Source: Paraburkholderia saeva
GTDB taxonomy: Bacteria > Pseudomonadota > Gammaproteobacteria > Burkholderiales > Burkholderiaceae
Direction: 5' to 3'
Assembly (NCBI RefSeq): GCF_907164555.1
Contig: NZ_CAJQZC010000002.1
Span: 496,001-560,000 of the forward strand
DNA: 64,000 nucleotides
Positions 55,729 to 64,000 of this stretch are shown here, piece after piece. Below the pieces are notes generated by a model. The model was not told where the DNA came from and ran no database searches. It saw only the letters and a program-made list of their open reading frames with translations. Within the stretch, counting starts at the first letter, position 1. Each line of letters opens with the position of its first letter. The position numbers and the translations under genes are program-made.

Positions 55729-56019
55729 ATGTACGTCATCAATCTCACCTACACGGCATCGCTGGATCGCGTCGACGACGCGCTCGATGCGCACCGCGCA
55801 TTCCTCGGGCAACAATTTGACGCCGGCGTGTTTATCGCTGCCGGGCCGAAATTGCCGCGCACGGGCGGGATCATCCTGGCGGCGCGAATCGAGCGGGAAC
55901 GGCTCGACGCGATCCGCGCCAGCGATCCGTTCGCGCAGCAGCAGCTCGCTACCTACACCGTCGAGGAGTTCAAGGTCACACGGCTCGCGCCGGGGTTCAA
56001 TCTGCCCGCGCTGTCGTGA
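55729..56019 (+). CDS. YciI family protein
   Basis: A 96-residue ferredoxin-like alpha/beta protein. MYVINLTYTASLDRVDDALDAH is the YciI start, and AHRAFLGQQFDAGVFIAAGP carries the conserved His and the GxF/AAGP region; the DPFAQQQLATYTVEEF segment includes the Asp of the proposed His-Asp pair. Related to muconolactone-isomerase-like folds; enzymatic role is unproven. ATG 55729 is preferred over an upstream start as YciI proteins are about 95-100 residues. Confidence 0.85.
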   Translation: MYVINLTYTASLDRVDDALDAHRAFLGQQFDAGVFIAAGPKLPRTGGIILAARIERERLDAIRASDPFAQQQLATYTVEEFKVTRLAPGFNLPALS

Positions 56020-56035
56020 AAGACGGAGACCGACG

Positions 56036-56069
56036 AAAAACGGCCGGTGAAAGATTCACCGGCCGTTTT
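56036..56069. terminator. Bidirectional terminator between yciI and sco
   Basis: AAAACGGCCGGTGAA, loop AGA, TTCACCGGCCGTTTT. Perfect and symmetrical; also suits the leftward cta operon end. Confidence 0.9.
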
Positions 56070-56102
56070 CTTTGCGTGCCATGTTGCGTGCAGGCGTGAC
56101 GC

Positions 56103-56717
56103 TCAGTCGAGCAGCAGTTTAATGTCGTGCACCCAGGGCGCGGCGCCCTGCCCGTCGCGGGCGAAGAGTCTCAGCTTGCCGTCCGGGTCGAACACGTAGC
56201 TCGCCGCGGTGTGATCCATCGTGTAGCTGTCGGGCGTCTTGCCGGGCACCTTCGCGTAGTAGACGCGGAAGTCCTTCGTCACCTTGACGAGTTGCGCGTC
56301 GCTGGCTGGCCGCAGGCCGATAAACGTCGGATTGAACGCCGGCACGTATTGCGCCAGCAATTCGGGCGTATCGCGCTCGGGATCGACCGTCACGAACAGC
56401 ACCTGCACGCGCTGCGCGTCCTTCGGCCCGAGCTGCTGCAACGCCTGCGAGAGTTCGGCCATCGTCAACGGGCAGACGTCGGGGCAGTGCGTGTAACCGA
56501 AGAACAGCACGACCACCTTGCCCTTGAAGTCGGCCAGCGTGCGCGTCTTGCCGCTCGTGTCGGGCAACGAAAAATCCGCGCCGAACTGCGTGTTGCCGGT
56601 GATATCGAGGTTCTGGAATGAAGGCGCCTTGTTGCAGCCGGCCATGAAGAGCGCGCTGCCAAGCGCGCAGGCCACCGCGGCGACGCGCGCCACGCGCGCA
56701 AGCCTGAGTGTGAGCAT
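56103..56717 (-). CDS. senC: SCO1/SenC copper chaperone lipoprotein
   Basis: Delivers copper to the CuA site of cytochrome oxidase. The 204-residue precursor has a lipoprotein signal with lipobox MAGC (Cys28), then a thioredoxin fold with the copper motif GYTHCPDVCP (Cys78, Cys82) and the third ligand His169 in TMDHTA. It is the last gene of the cta cluster, four bases after ctaB, so the two are translated together. Confidence 0.93.
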   Translation of the reverse strand: MLTLRLARVARVAAVACALGSALFMAGCNKAPSFQNLDITGNTQFGADFSLPDTSGKTRTLADFKGKVVVLFFGYTHCPDVCPLTMAELSQALQQLGPKDAQRVQVLFVTVDPERDTPELLAQYVPAFNPTFIGLRPASDAQLVKVTKDFRVYYAKVPGKTPDSYTMDHTAASYVFDPDGKLRLFARDGQGAAPWVHDIKLLLD

Positions 56718-56721
56718 GGTG

Positions 56722-57627
56722 TTACGCGCCGATCAGGACGCGTGCGTAGTGGTCGACCAGCAGCGCCAGGAACAGCAGCGACAGATAAACGATCGAGTAA
56801 CGGAAGGTCTTGCGCGCAAGCGCGTCGGAATATTCGCGGTAGATTTTCCACGCATAGCCGAGAAACACGCCGCCGAGCACCATGGCCGCCGCGAGATACA
56901 GGAAGCCGCTCATGCCCGAAATGAACGGCATCAACGTGACGGCGAAAAGAATCACCGTGTACAGCAGGATGTGCAGACGCGTGTACTGCTCGCCATGCGT
57001 ATTGGGCAGCATCGGCAGGCCGGCGTTTTCGTAATCCTTGCGCCGGTACAGCGCGAGCGCCCAGAAATGCGGCGGCGTCCAGACGAAGATGATCAGCACG
57101 AGAATCCACGCATCGCCCGGCACGTGACCGGTGACGGCGGCCCAGCCGAGCGCCGGCGGCATCGCGCCGGATGCGCCGCCGATCACGATGTTCTGCGGCG
57201 TGGCAGGCTTGAGCAGCAGCGTGTAGATGACCGCATAGCCGACAAACGTGGCGACCGTGAGCCACATCGTCAGCGGGTTGGCGAACGTGTAGAGCGTCCA
57301 CATGCCAAGGCCGCCGAGCACGGCCGAAAACACGAGGATCTGCGTCGTAGTGATTTCGCCGCGCGCAGACGGGCGCCACGCAGTGCGACGCATCTTCGCA
57401 TCGATCTTCTGTTCGACGAGGCAGTTGATGGCGAACGCGCCGGCGGCGAGCAACCAGATGCCGATCGTGCCGCCGATCAGCGGCTTCCACGGCACCATGC
57501 CGGGCGTCGACAGAAACATGCCGATGACCGCGCAGAACACGGCGAGCTGCGTGACACGCGGCTTCGTCAGCGCGATGTACTGGGAGATCCGGCTACCGGG
57601 ATGCTGGGGGAGAGTTGTGCTGTCCAT
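56722..57627 (-). CDS. ctaB: Protoheme IX farnesyltransferase (haem O synthase)
   Basis: Integral membrane UbiA-family prenyltransferase that farnesylates haem B for haem-copper oxidases. The 301 residues have about eight transmembrane helices and the Asp-rich loop [17 protein letters not shown] in the NxxxDxxxD-like position, with a second loop [25 protein letters not shown]. Length matches CyoE/CtaB. It lies seven bases after ctaA and four before senC, within one operon. Confidence 0.95.
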   Translation of the reverse strand: MDSTTLPQHPGSRISQYIALTKPRVTQLAVFCAVIGMFLSTPGMVPWKPLIGGTIGIWLLAAGAFAINCLVEQKIDAKMRRTAWRPSARGEITTTQILVFSAVLGGLGMWTLYTFANPLTMWLTVATFVGYAVIYTLLLKPATPQNIVIGGASGAMPPALGWAAVTGHVPGDAWILVLIIFVWTPPHFWALALYRRKDYENAGLPMLPNTHGEQYTRLHILLYTVILFAVTLMPFISGMSGFLYLAAAMVLGGVFLGYAWKIYREYSDALARKTFRYSIVYLSLLFLALLVDHYARVLIGA

Positions 57628-57633
57628 GTGGGG

Positions 57634-58743
57634 TCACGCTGGCGCGGCATCGCGCGCGGGCAACACGGCGCGGCCGGGACGGCTATAAGCGATTCGAAAG
57701 TTTAGCATAACGAGCAGGAGCAACAGGATCGCGGCTCCGCCATTATGGGCGACTGCGATGGGCAACGGCCATTGCAGGACGATATTCGACAGACCGGTGA
57801 TGAACTGGATCACGACGACCAGCAACACGCCGTTCGCCGGCCGCCGCAACGATTCGAAGCGACGCATCTTCAGCGCGAACCACGCGAGGTACGCGATCAC
57901 GACGAACGCGAACGTGCGATGCGTCCAGTGAATGGCAACCAGCGCGTCCTGCGTGATGACGTCGCCGTCGCCCGTCATGCCGAGCGCGCGCCACAGGTGA
58001 AAGCCGTGCTCGAAGTTCATCGGCGGAATCCACTGGCCGTTGCAAGTCGGGAAATCGGTGCATGCAAGCACCGCGTAATTCGTGCTCACCCAGCCGCCCA
58101 GCGCGATCTGCACGATCAGCAGAGCCAGCGCGACGAGCGCGGCCGTGCGCCAGCGAGCGGCTTCGGGCTCCCAGGCGGGCAGCGGCGTCAGGCGAGCCGC
58201 CAGCCAGCCAAGCGTGCCGAGCAGCGCGAGGCCGAGCAGCAGGTGCGTCGTGACGATGGCGGGCTGCAGTTTCATCGTTACCGTCCAGGCTCCAAATGCG
58301 CCTTGCACGAGGATCAGCAGCAACAGCGAAGTCGGCCACCACGGCGATACATGGAGCGGCCGGCGACGCAGCTTCGCGGTCCATGCGATCAACGTCTGCG
58401 CGATGATCAGCACGCCGATCGCCATCGCGAAGTAGCGGTGGATCATTTCGATCCACGCTTTCGACATGCTCACCGGCCCGCCCGGCATCGCCTGATACGC
58501 GGCGCTGATCGCGGCATGCGCGATGAACGGCGACGACGTGCCGTAGCAGCCGGGCCAGTCCGGGCAGCCGAGGCCGGAATCGGTCAGACGCGTGAAACCG
58601 CCGAACATCACGAGGTCGAGCGTGAGGAACGTCGTCATCCAGACGAGCTTGCGAAACTTGTCGTCGTCGGCCTTGACCCAGACGTACGACAGCGGCAACA
58701 ACGCGATGCACAGACCAATCAGGCCGAGTTGCAAAACAAACAT
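57634..58743 (-). CDS. ctaA: Haem A synthase
   Basis: Oxidises the C-8 methyl of haem O to make haem A. The 369-residue Cox15/CtaA protein has eight membrane spans and conserved His ligands (MIHRYFAMAIG, TTHLLLGLALLG, WTHRTFAF, AVAHNGGA). The DFPTCNGQWIPP loop holds the conserved Cys pair partner region. Length is of the proteobacterial type. Flanked by the SCO-like gene upstream and ctaB downstream. Confidence 0.95.
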   Translation of the reverse strand: MFVLQLGLIGLCIALLPLSYVWVKADDDKFRKLVWMTTFLTLDLVMFGGFTRLTDSGLGCPDWPGCYGTSSPFIAHAAISAAYQAMPGGPVSMSKAWIEMIHRYFAMAIGVLIIAQTLIAWTAKLRRRPLHVSPWWPTSLLLLILVQGAFGAWTVTMKLQPAIVTTHLLLGLALLGTLGWLAARLTPLPAWEPEAARWRTAALVALALLIVQIALGGWVSTNYAVLACTDFPTCNGQWIPPMNFEHGFHLWRALGMTGDGDVITQDALVAIHWTHRTFAFVVIAYLAWFALKMRRFESLRRPANGVLLVVVIQFITGLSNIVLQWPLPIAVAHNGGAAILLLLLVMLNFRIAYSRPGRAVLPARDAAPA

Positions 58744-58802
58744 CTCTCTACCCTTCCCGCGAAAAACGATGCGCGCCCCGACGCGGGCGCCTGGCGATCA
58801 CC

Positions 58803-59486
58803 CTAGCCGATGCTCGACCATTTGAGCAGTTTCGTTACGTCGCTCTTGATCTTGCTCGGGTCCGGATCTTTCGGAAACCGCATCATCAGATTGCCGTTCG
58901 GATCGACCATGAAAATGTGATCGGTCAATTTCGTGCCGCTATCCACCGGCAGCCACGCAGCCAGGGCGGATGGATCGGCGATCAGCATGTCGGTATCGTC
59001 GTAGGCGTGCTTGACGACATCCGGAACCGCCGAAGGATCGGTGCGCAGCCACACGTTGACGACGCGCTCGCGTTCGCCGCCCTGGGTCGCGCGGATCTGG
59101 CGCATGAAGTACAGCTTCGTGACGCAGGCCTTGTCGCACGCGCTGCCATCCACCGACACCAGCAGCCAGCGGCCGCGCAGCGACGTGAGCGGCATCGGCT
59201 TGCCGTCTTCGCCAATTACGGTGAGCGAGACGGGAATCGGACGTTGCGGTTCGACGAGTGTGCCGTAACTGGTCGAGCCGCCTTTCGGCTTGATGACGTA
59301 GTACGTGATGTACGAAGCGATCACGGGCGCCGCGCAGATGAACGCGATCAGCAGCATCATCCAGCGGCCGCGTTGCCACGAGCCCTGACGCGCGCGGGGC
59401 GTGCCGTTCGGTGCGCCGTGGGTCGCCGGCTGGCCGCGCTGCGCGGGTTTTCCGGATTGCGGGGAACGGGGAGATTGCGTCGACAC
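58803..59486 (-). CDS. SCO-like thioredoxin-fold membrane protein
   Basis: A 227-residue protein with a long basic N-terminus, one transmembrane helix (about 43-63) and a periplasmic thioredoxin-like domain. It keeps a CxxxC motif (Cys117-DKA-Cys121) and a later His190 in TDHIFMVDP, the spacing of SCO copper ligands, but otherwise differs from SenC. It sits between surf1 and ctaA in Burkholderia relatives, so a copper or thiol role in oxidase assembly is likely but unproven. The start is GTG 59486. Confidence 0.75.
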   Translation of the reverse strand: MSTQSPRSPQSGKPAQRGQPATHGAPNGTPRARQGSWQRGRWMMLLIAFICAAPVIASYITYYVIKPKGGSTSYGTLVEPQRPIPVSLTVIGEDGKPMPLTSLRGRWLLVSVDGSACDKACVTKLYFMRQIRATQGGERERVVNVWLRTDPSAVPDVVKHAYDDTDMLIADPSALAAWLPVDSGTKLTDHIFMVDPNGNLMMRFPKDPDPSKIKSDVTKLLKWSSIG

Positions 59487-59552
59487 TACAGGACCTCTTT
59501 CAATGATTGCGCGACGAGGGCCGGTAACGACCTGTCATCGCGCGCGATGCAT

Positions 59553-60269
59553 TTACGCGCTGGGCGCGTGCTCTTTCTTCGCGGCGCGACGGGCCGCGTA
59601 CAGCCCGAATCCGATCGCCGCGGCGGCCATGCCCCACCACTGGAACATGTAGCCGTAGTTCGTCTCGACGCCCGTCGCGGGCACCGGCCAGTCGCGCACG
59701 AGCGTGTCGCCATCGTCGCTCAATTGCTGGATCACGAACGGCTGCAGTGGCAAGCCCGTTTCAGCTGCGTAGGCTTTGACATCGAGATTCTGGCGAATCT
59801 CCTGATGCGCGGCAGACCCGCCCTGCCCAAGCTCGTACGCCTTGCTCGCATCGGCACGCGCAATGCCTTCGATCTCGATTTCGCCCTTCGGCGTGCCGAA
59901 CGGCTTCATTTCCGTGCGGTCATTCATGTTGCGCGGCAACCAGCCGCGATTGACGAGCACGTAGCCGCCATCGCGCAGTTTAAAGGGCATCACGACGTAA
60001 AAACCTGGCTGGTCGTTATACGGCCGATTGTCCAGGTACACCACCTTCTCCGGCACGAAGCTGCCGACCGCACGCACGCGATGGAATTCGATGTCCTTCA
60101 GTGCGATGGGCGACGCCGTCACCGTTTGCGCCGGTGCATGCTCGAACTGCGTGATGTGCGCCTGCAGCGCTTCTTTCTGATGCGCGCGATCGCGCTGCCA
60201 GAAGCCAAGCCGCACCGTGATGGCGACAACAATCAGGATCAGCACGACGGGAACGAGCCGGAACTTCAT
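59553..60269 (-). CDS. surf1: SURF1 family cytochrome oxidase biogenesis protein
   Basis: Haem A-binding assembly factor. The 238-residue protein has two transmembrane helices at its ends (about 5-21, LVPVVLILIVVAITVRLGFWQ; about 205-225, YMFQWWGMAAAAIGFGLY) flanking the periplasmic domain with LGFWQRDRAHQKEAL, VYLDNRPYNDQPGFYVVMPF and VLVNRGWLPRN, the SURF1 signatures. ATG 60269 is preferred over a Cys-rich extension. It is divergent from a DUF2909 gene. Confidence 0.92.
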   Translation of the reverse strand: MKFRLVPVVLILIVVAITVRLGFWQRDRAHQKEALQAHITQFEHAPAQTVTASPIALKDIEFHRVRAVGSFVPEKVVYLDNRPYNDQPGFYVVMPFKLRDGGYVLVNRGWLPRNMNDRTEMKPFGTPKGEIEIEGIARADASKAYELGQGGSAAHQEIRQNLDVKAYAAETGLPLQPFVIQQLSDDGDTLVRDWPVPATGVETNYGYMFQWWGMAAAAIGFGLYAARRAAKKEHAPSA

Positions 60270-60356
60270 TGCACACCACCTGCGGGCACACGCCTTGCAT
60301 GACACGGTGAGATAATGAACGCCTTACATTCGCGTTCCTGACGGTCAACTGGTTCC

Positions 60357-60566
60357 ATGCATATCCTCGTTCCCATCGCCTTCGTCCTCATCATCGCCAG
60401 CATGGCTTCGGCGCTGTATTTCATGATGCACGACAGGGGCCAGTCGAAGCGGATGGTCTGGTCGCTCGCAACGCGCGTCGGCCTCTCGATCTCGCTCTTC
60501 CTGTTCATCCTGTTCGCACACTGGATGGGCTGGATCCAGTCGACCGGCATTCCGCTCGGCCGCTGA
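60357..60566 (+). CDS. DUF2909 twin-transmembrane protein
   Basis: A 69-residue protein with two hydrophobic helices (MHILVPIAFVLIIASMASAL; LSISLFLFILFAHWMGWI) linked by a short basic loop. This matches DUF2909, found within cta clusters of beta- and gamma-proteobacteria, usually on the opposite strand to surf1. Function unknown; an oxidase-associated role is inferred from the constant location. Confidence 0.8.
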   Translation: MHILVPIAFVLIIASMASALYFMMHDRGQSKRMVWSLATRVGLSISLFLFILFAHWMGWIQSTGIPLGR

Positions 60567-60686
60567 CAGTTCGCCGGCGCCTGATGGCGCATGCCGGCTC
60601 GCGGTAGTATCCAGTGACGCTCACCTGAATCCCGGGCAGTTGATCGTGGCCACGATCATGCCCGTCATATCGCCCGCCCACCAAGC

Positions 60687-60719
60687 AAAACGCCGCCCTG
60701 ACAGGGTCGAGGGCGGCGC
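60687..60719 (-). terminator. Terminator of ctaE (minus strand)
   Basis: Read on the minus strand, CGCCGCCCT (60718-60710) pairs with AGGGCGGCG (60699-60691) and is followed by four T (60690-60687). It should partly end the ctaD-ctaG-ctaE transcript before surf1. Confidence 0.8.
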
Positions 60720-60834
60720 TGCGTGGTTTCTGCTTGTTACCTCTGACTACCCATTCTTTTGCGCTTCGTTCGCATTGCCCGAAGCGCATCAAGCTGCATC
60801 CGCCGGTTAACCGCGCGATGCACCCTTAACTGCC

Positions 60835-61692
60835 TTACAGCCAGTACACGACGACGTACAGCCCGAGCCACACGACGTCCACAAAGTGCCAGTACCAGGC
60901 CGCGCCTTCGAACGCGAAGTGGTGATCCGCCGTGAAGTGGCCGCGAATCATACGCACCAGCACAACCGCCAGCATCGTGCCGCCGAGGAACACGTGGAAA
61001 CCGTGGAAGCCGGTCAGCAGGAAGAACGTCGAGCCATACACGCCCGAAGCCAGCGTCAGGTTCAGTTCGTTGTATGCGTGGAAGTACTCGAAGCCCTGCA
61101 GGAACAGGAAACAGACGCCGAGCACGAGCGTCGCAGCCAGCCAGGCGATTGCCTTGTTGCGATGATTCTCACGCAGCGCGTGGTGCGACACGGTCAGCGT
61201 CGCACCCGATGACAGCAGCAGCGCCGTGTTGATGGTCGGCACCGGCCACGGCTGCATCGACTTGAAGTGCGAGACCAGTTCAGCGGGGCCGTTGTTCGGC
61301 CACACTGCCGAGAAATCCGGCCAGATCAGCTTGTAATCGAGGCTCCCGAGTTGATGCAGCGCAATTTCGCGTGCATAGAACAGCGCGCCGAAGAACGCGC
61401 CGAAGAACATCACTTCGGAGAAGATGAACCAGCTCATGCTCCAGCGGTACGACGCATCGACACGCTTGCCGTACATGCCGCCTTCCGATTCGGAGATCGC
61501 GTCGCCGAACCAGTGCCACAACGTGAAGAGCAGCCACAGCAGGCCGACGACCACGCCGAGGGGCGCCCAGCTCTCGCCATTGATCCACTGCGCAAGCGAT
61601 CCGAGCATGACCAGCAGCCCGACTGCCGCGCTGATCGGGTGCCGCGACGGATGCGGTACGAAATAGTACGGGCTCTCGTTTTGACCGCTCAT
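60835..61692 (-). CDS. ctaE: Cytochrome c oxidase subunit III
   Basis: Seven-helix subunit of the aa3 oxidase. The 285-residue protein has PYYFVPHPSRHPISAAVG at the start, the RWSMSWFIFSEVMFFGAFFGA segment, SHHALRENHRNKAIAWLAATL, and the closing GAAWYWHFVDVVWLGLYVVVYWL. All fit CoxC. It lies 146 bp after the DUF2970 gene and is read in the leftward cta operon. Confidence 0.96.
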   Translation of the reverse strand: MSGQNESPYYFVPHPSRHPISAAVGLLVMLGSLAQWINGESWAPLGVVVGLLWLLFTLWHWFGDAISESEGGMYGKRVDASYRWSMSWFIFSEVMFFGAFFGALFYAREIALHQLGSLDYKLIWPDFSAVWPNNGPAELVSHFKSMQPWPVPTINTALLLSSGATLTVSHHALRENHRNKAIAWLAATLVLGVCFLFLQGFEYFHAYNELNLTLASGVYGSTFFLLTGFHGFHVFLGGTMLAVVLVRMIRGHFTADHHFAFEGAAWYWHFVDVVWLGLYVVVYWL

Positions 61693-61838
61693 TCTTGATT
61701 CTCCACTTCAGTCCAGTTGTTCCGCTTGGTCCGGTTGGTTCCGGTTTTATCTTCGACGGCGCGTGCATACCGCACCGTTTCACGCTAATTCGTAGGCCGC
61801 TGACCGACCCGTGCTGACTGCTTCATCCGATGCGGCGC

Positions 61839-62042
61839 TTATCCCACCACAAGACGCACGACAAAAATCAGTATGCCGATGAAGACCGCCGCGCAAATCA
61901 GTGCCGCGACAAGCACGTGCACCGGATTCAGCTGCGTGGCATCCGCTTCGAGATCGCGCCGTTTGCGCACGCCCAGAAACGACCACAACACGGCTCTCAC
62001 CGATTGCCCAAAACTGCTCTTGCGTCCGCCGTTGTCGCTCAT
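61839..62042 (-). CDS. DUF2970 small membrane protein
   Basis: A 67-residue protein with a basic first half (SFGQSVRAVLWSFLGVRKRRDLEAD) and one C-terminal helix (VHVLVAALICAAVFIGILIFVV). These are DUF2970 features, found between ctaG and ctaE in beta-proteobacteria. Function unknown. ATG 62042 (MSDNGG) is chosen; a nine-codon upstream extension is not needed. Confidence 0.82.
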   Translation of the reverse strand: MSDNGGRKSSFGQSVRAVLWSFLGVRKRRDLEADATQLNPVHVLVAALICAAVFIGILIFVVRLVVG

Positions 62043-62075
62043 TCCCGCGTCTTCCTTCGCCTGCGTCACACGCCG

Positions 62076-62690
62076 TCAGGCGGGATTCGACGTCTTGCTG
62101 TCCGTACCGGCCGCCTGATTCGCGGTGCCTTTCGTTGTCGGCGCCGGCGTATTCAGTTCGAAGAACGTGTACGACAGCGTGATCGTCTTCACATCCTTCG
62201 GCAGTTTCGGATCGACGACGAACACCACCGGCAACCGCTTCGTTTCGCTTGCAGCCAGCGTCTGCTGCGTGAAACAGAAGCACTCGATCTTCTTGAAGTA
62301 CTCGGTCGCCTCGCGCGGCGCATAGCTCGGAATAGCCTGCGCCTGAATCGTACGCGCCTGCTCGTTGCTGACCTGGTACATCACTGTTGTTACTTCACCG
62401 GGATGCACGTCCATGCTGTGCTGCTCCGGTTTGAAACCAAGCGGGCCGCGCGCGTTCGCATCGAATTCGATCGAAATCGTGCGACTCATGTCGACCTGCG
62501 TATTCTTCGCCTCGCGCTCCGTTGCATCGCGCTGCACGAGGTTGTTGATGCCCGTAATCTGACAGATCGCGCGATACATCGGCACCAGCGCGAACCCGAA
62601 GCCGAACATCATCAACGCGACGACGAACAGCTTGATCAGCATCGAACGGTTAAAAGAGCGGTCGGCCTCGGCCGGCGGGTGCTTCGACAT
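62076..62690 (-). CDS. ctaG: Cytochrome c oxidase assembly protein Cox11
   Basis: Copper-delivery protein for the CuB site. The 204-residue protein has one N-terminal helix (about 17-36), then the periplasmic immunoglobulin-like domain with EFDANARGPLGFKPEQHSM and the copper motif KIECFCFTQQ (Cys-Phe-Cys). It ends with a Thr/Ala-rich tail. Its start is 45 bp after the small assembly protein gene. Confidence 0.95.
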   Translation of the reverse strand: MSKHPPAEADRSFNRSMLIKLFVVALMMFGFGFALVPMYRAICQITGINNLVQRDATEREAKNTQVDMSRTISIEFDANARGPLGFKPEQHSMDVHPGEVTTVMYQVSNEQARTIQAQAIPSYAPREATEYFKKIECFCFTQQTLAASETKRLPVVFVVDPKLPKDVKTITLSYTFFELNTPAPTTKGTANQAAGTDSKTSNPA

Positions 62691-62735
62691 CGAACTTCCT
62701 CAATCACGCTGCCAGGGCAGCTTCGACCGGCACGC

Positions 62736-62873
62736 TCAGGTGCTAAACCAGACCTGCTTGATCACCGCGCCCGCAAAAAAGGCAGCCACCACGACGAGCA
62801 GGATCAAACCCAGCCGCTTGTTGCCCGCGCGAATCTGCTCGGGAGTACGTCTTTGCTGTGAATTCCGGGACAT
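62736..62873 (-). CDS. Cytochrome oxidase small assembly protein
   Basis: A 45-residue protein: a basic start (MSRNSQQRRTPEQIRAGNKR) and one helix (LGLILLVVVAAFFAGAVIKQ) ending VWFST. It lies between ctaD and ctaG in the same direction, where Burkholderiales carry a small oxidase assembly protein of this pattern. It resembles the short membrane-anchor proteins seen before cox11. Function inferred only from location. Confidence 0.75.
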   Translation of the reverse strand: MSRNSQQRRTPEQIRAGNKRLGLILLVVVAAFFAGAVIKQVWFST

Positions 62874-62984
62874 GCTCAATTTCTGGGTACTTTGCTGAAC
62901 GGATGGTGAGTTGCCGCCATCCGTCTGGCTTCCCGGTTCAGACGGCTACTGGCCGAAGAACCGGAAAGCACTGACCGAGGCGTC

Positions 62985-64000
62985 TTATTCGACGGTCGGC
63001 GGGTTTTCGAACGTGTGGAACGGAGCCGGGCTCGGCACGGTCCATTCGAGGCCCGTTGCGCCGTCCCACGGCTTGTCCGCTGCTTTTTCAAGTTCGCCAC
63101 CGCCGCGGTATGCCGGCAGCGCGACAGCGAACAGGAAGTACACCTGCGCGAGACCAAAACCGAACGCGCCAATCGAAACGACCTGGTTCCAGTCGGTGAA
63201 CTGCGCCGGGTAGTCGGCGTAACGACGCGGCATGCCGGCGAGGCCAACGAAGTGCATCGGCAGGAACGCGAGGTTGAAGAAGATCATCGACGCCCAGAAG
63301 TGGATCTTGCCGCGCGTTTCGTTGTACATCCAGCCAGTCCACTTCGGCGACCAGTAATACCAGCCGGAGAAGAGCCCGAACAGCGAACCCGCCACCAGCA
63401 CGTAGTGGAAGTGCGCGACCACGAAATAGGTACCGTGATACTGGATGTCGAGCGGCGCCATCGCGAGCATCAGGCCCGTCAGACCACCGAACGTGAACAC
63501 GAACAGGAAGCCCACCGCGAACAGCATCGGCGTTTCGAAGGAAAGCGAGCCGCGCCACATCGTGGCCACCCAGTTGAACACCTTCACGCCAGTCGGCACG
63601 GCGATCAGCATCGTCGCGTACATGAAGAACAGCTGGCCCGTCACCGGCATGCCGGTTGCGAACATGTGATGCGCCCAGACCATGAACGACAGGATCGCGA
63701 TCGAAGCCGTTGCGTACACCATCGAGCTATAGCCGAACAGCGGCTTGCGCGAGAACGCCGGGATCACCTGCGAAACGATCCCGAACGCCGGCAAGATCAT
63801 GATGTACACCTCCGGGTGACCGAAGAACCAGAAGATGTGCTGGTACATCACCGGATCGCCGCCGCCAGCCGCGCTGAAGAACGAGGTGCCGAAGTGACGG
63901 TCGAACAGCACCATCGTGATCGCACCCGCCAGAACCGGCATCACGGCGATCAGCAGGTAAGCGGTGATGAGCCACGTCCAGGCGAACATCGGCATCTTCA
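62985..64000 (-). CDS. ctaD: Cytochrome c oxidase subunit I, C-terminal part
   Basis: Catalytic subunit of aa3 oxidase; the gene runs past the right edge, so only about 338 C-terminal residues are here. They include [17 protein letters not shown] (the CuB His and cross-linked Tyr), the CuB histidines in [10 protein letters not shown], and [14 protein letters not shown] with the haem a3 and haem a ligands. The end [12 protein letters not shown] is typical of beta-proteobacteria. Gap to the next gene is 111 bp. Confidence 0.96.
   Translation of the reverse strand, partial: KMPMFAWTWLITAYLLIAVMPVLAGAITMVLFDRHFGTSFFSAAGGGDPVMYQHIFWFFGHPEVYIMILPAFGIVSQVIPAFSRKPLFGYSSMVYATASIAILSFMVWAHHMFATGMPVTGQLFFMYATMLIAVPTGVKVFNWVATMWRGSLSFETPMLFAVGFLFVFTFGGLTGLMLAMAPLDIQYHGTYFVVAHFHYVLVAGSLFGLFSGWYYWSPKWTGWMYNETRGKIHFWASMIFFNLAFLPMHFVGLAGMPRRYADYPAQFTDWNQVVSIGAFGFGLAQVYFLFAVALPAYRGGGELEKAADKPWDGATGLEWTVPSPAPFHTFENPPTVE

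Overview
The window is chromosomal DNA from a beta-proteobacterium of the Burkholderiaceae, most likely Paraburkholderia or Burkholderia. The evidence is the high GC content, the gene orders (kdsD-kdsC-lptC-lptA-lptB-rpoN-hpf-ptsN-hprK-rapZ; lolB-ispE-tRNA-Gln-prs-rplY-pth; the cta cytochrome oxidase cluster), a cydP gene before cydAB, and protein sequences that look like those of that family. It is almost entirely core genome. I see no insertion sequence, prophage, integrase or CRISPR array.

Layout. 1-11148: an AI-2E family transporter fragment, uvrA, an MFS transporter, ssb, then a leftward run of purU, a NUDIX hydrolase, a LysE-type exporter, apt and a KefB/C-type antiporter. 11298-20759: a rightward block for Kdo synthesis (kdsD, kdsC), LPS transport (lptC, lptA, lptB), sigma-54 (rpoN), ribosome hibernation (hpf) and the nitrogen-PTS and phosphate-signalling genes (ptsN, hprK, rapZ), plus a LON-domain protein. 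20770-22694: mutY and mutM, two parts of 8-oxoguanine defence, overlap by one base. 22782-29974: a TPR lipoprotein-region gene, lolB, ispE, tRNA-Gln, prs, rplY, pth and hisC. 30032-35939: a ferredoxin, coaD, rsmD, ftsY, a maleylpyruvate/maleylacetoacetate isomerase and FAH hydrolase pair, and ybiB. 36017-38200: leuA behind a leucine-rich leader peptide, followed by a 12-copy 7-bp tandem repeat. 38329-40613: an NTF2-like protein, pagL and rpoH. 40691-44135: cydP-cydA-cydB-cydX, a bd-type quinol oxidase. 44261-51664: a complete N-acetylglucosamine PTS and catabolism operon (nagR-nagA-nagB-nagF-nagE) read leftward. 52050-56019: a MarR regulator, an orphan metQ, a chemoreceptor and a YciI protein. 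56103-64000: the aa3 cytochrome c oxidase cluster (ctaD fragment, ctaG, ctaE, surf1, ctaA, ctaB, sco and small accessory genes) read leftward.

The regulatory DNA is the most interesting part. The rpoH upstream region carries a sigma-E-like promoter running directly into a perfect CIRCE (HrcA) operator. leuA is preceded by a leucine-rich 24-codon ORF that appears to start at the transcription start itself, and by a second Ile/Val/Thr-rich small ORF. rplY sits directly behind a strong terminator with no room for a promoter. The nag and cyd operons have unexplained repeated or inverted motifs upstream. I did not find a novel multi-gene system of the defence or mobile kind; the candidates for something undescribed are cis-regulatory and small-ORF features.
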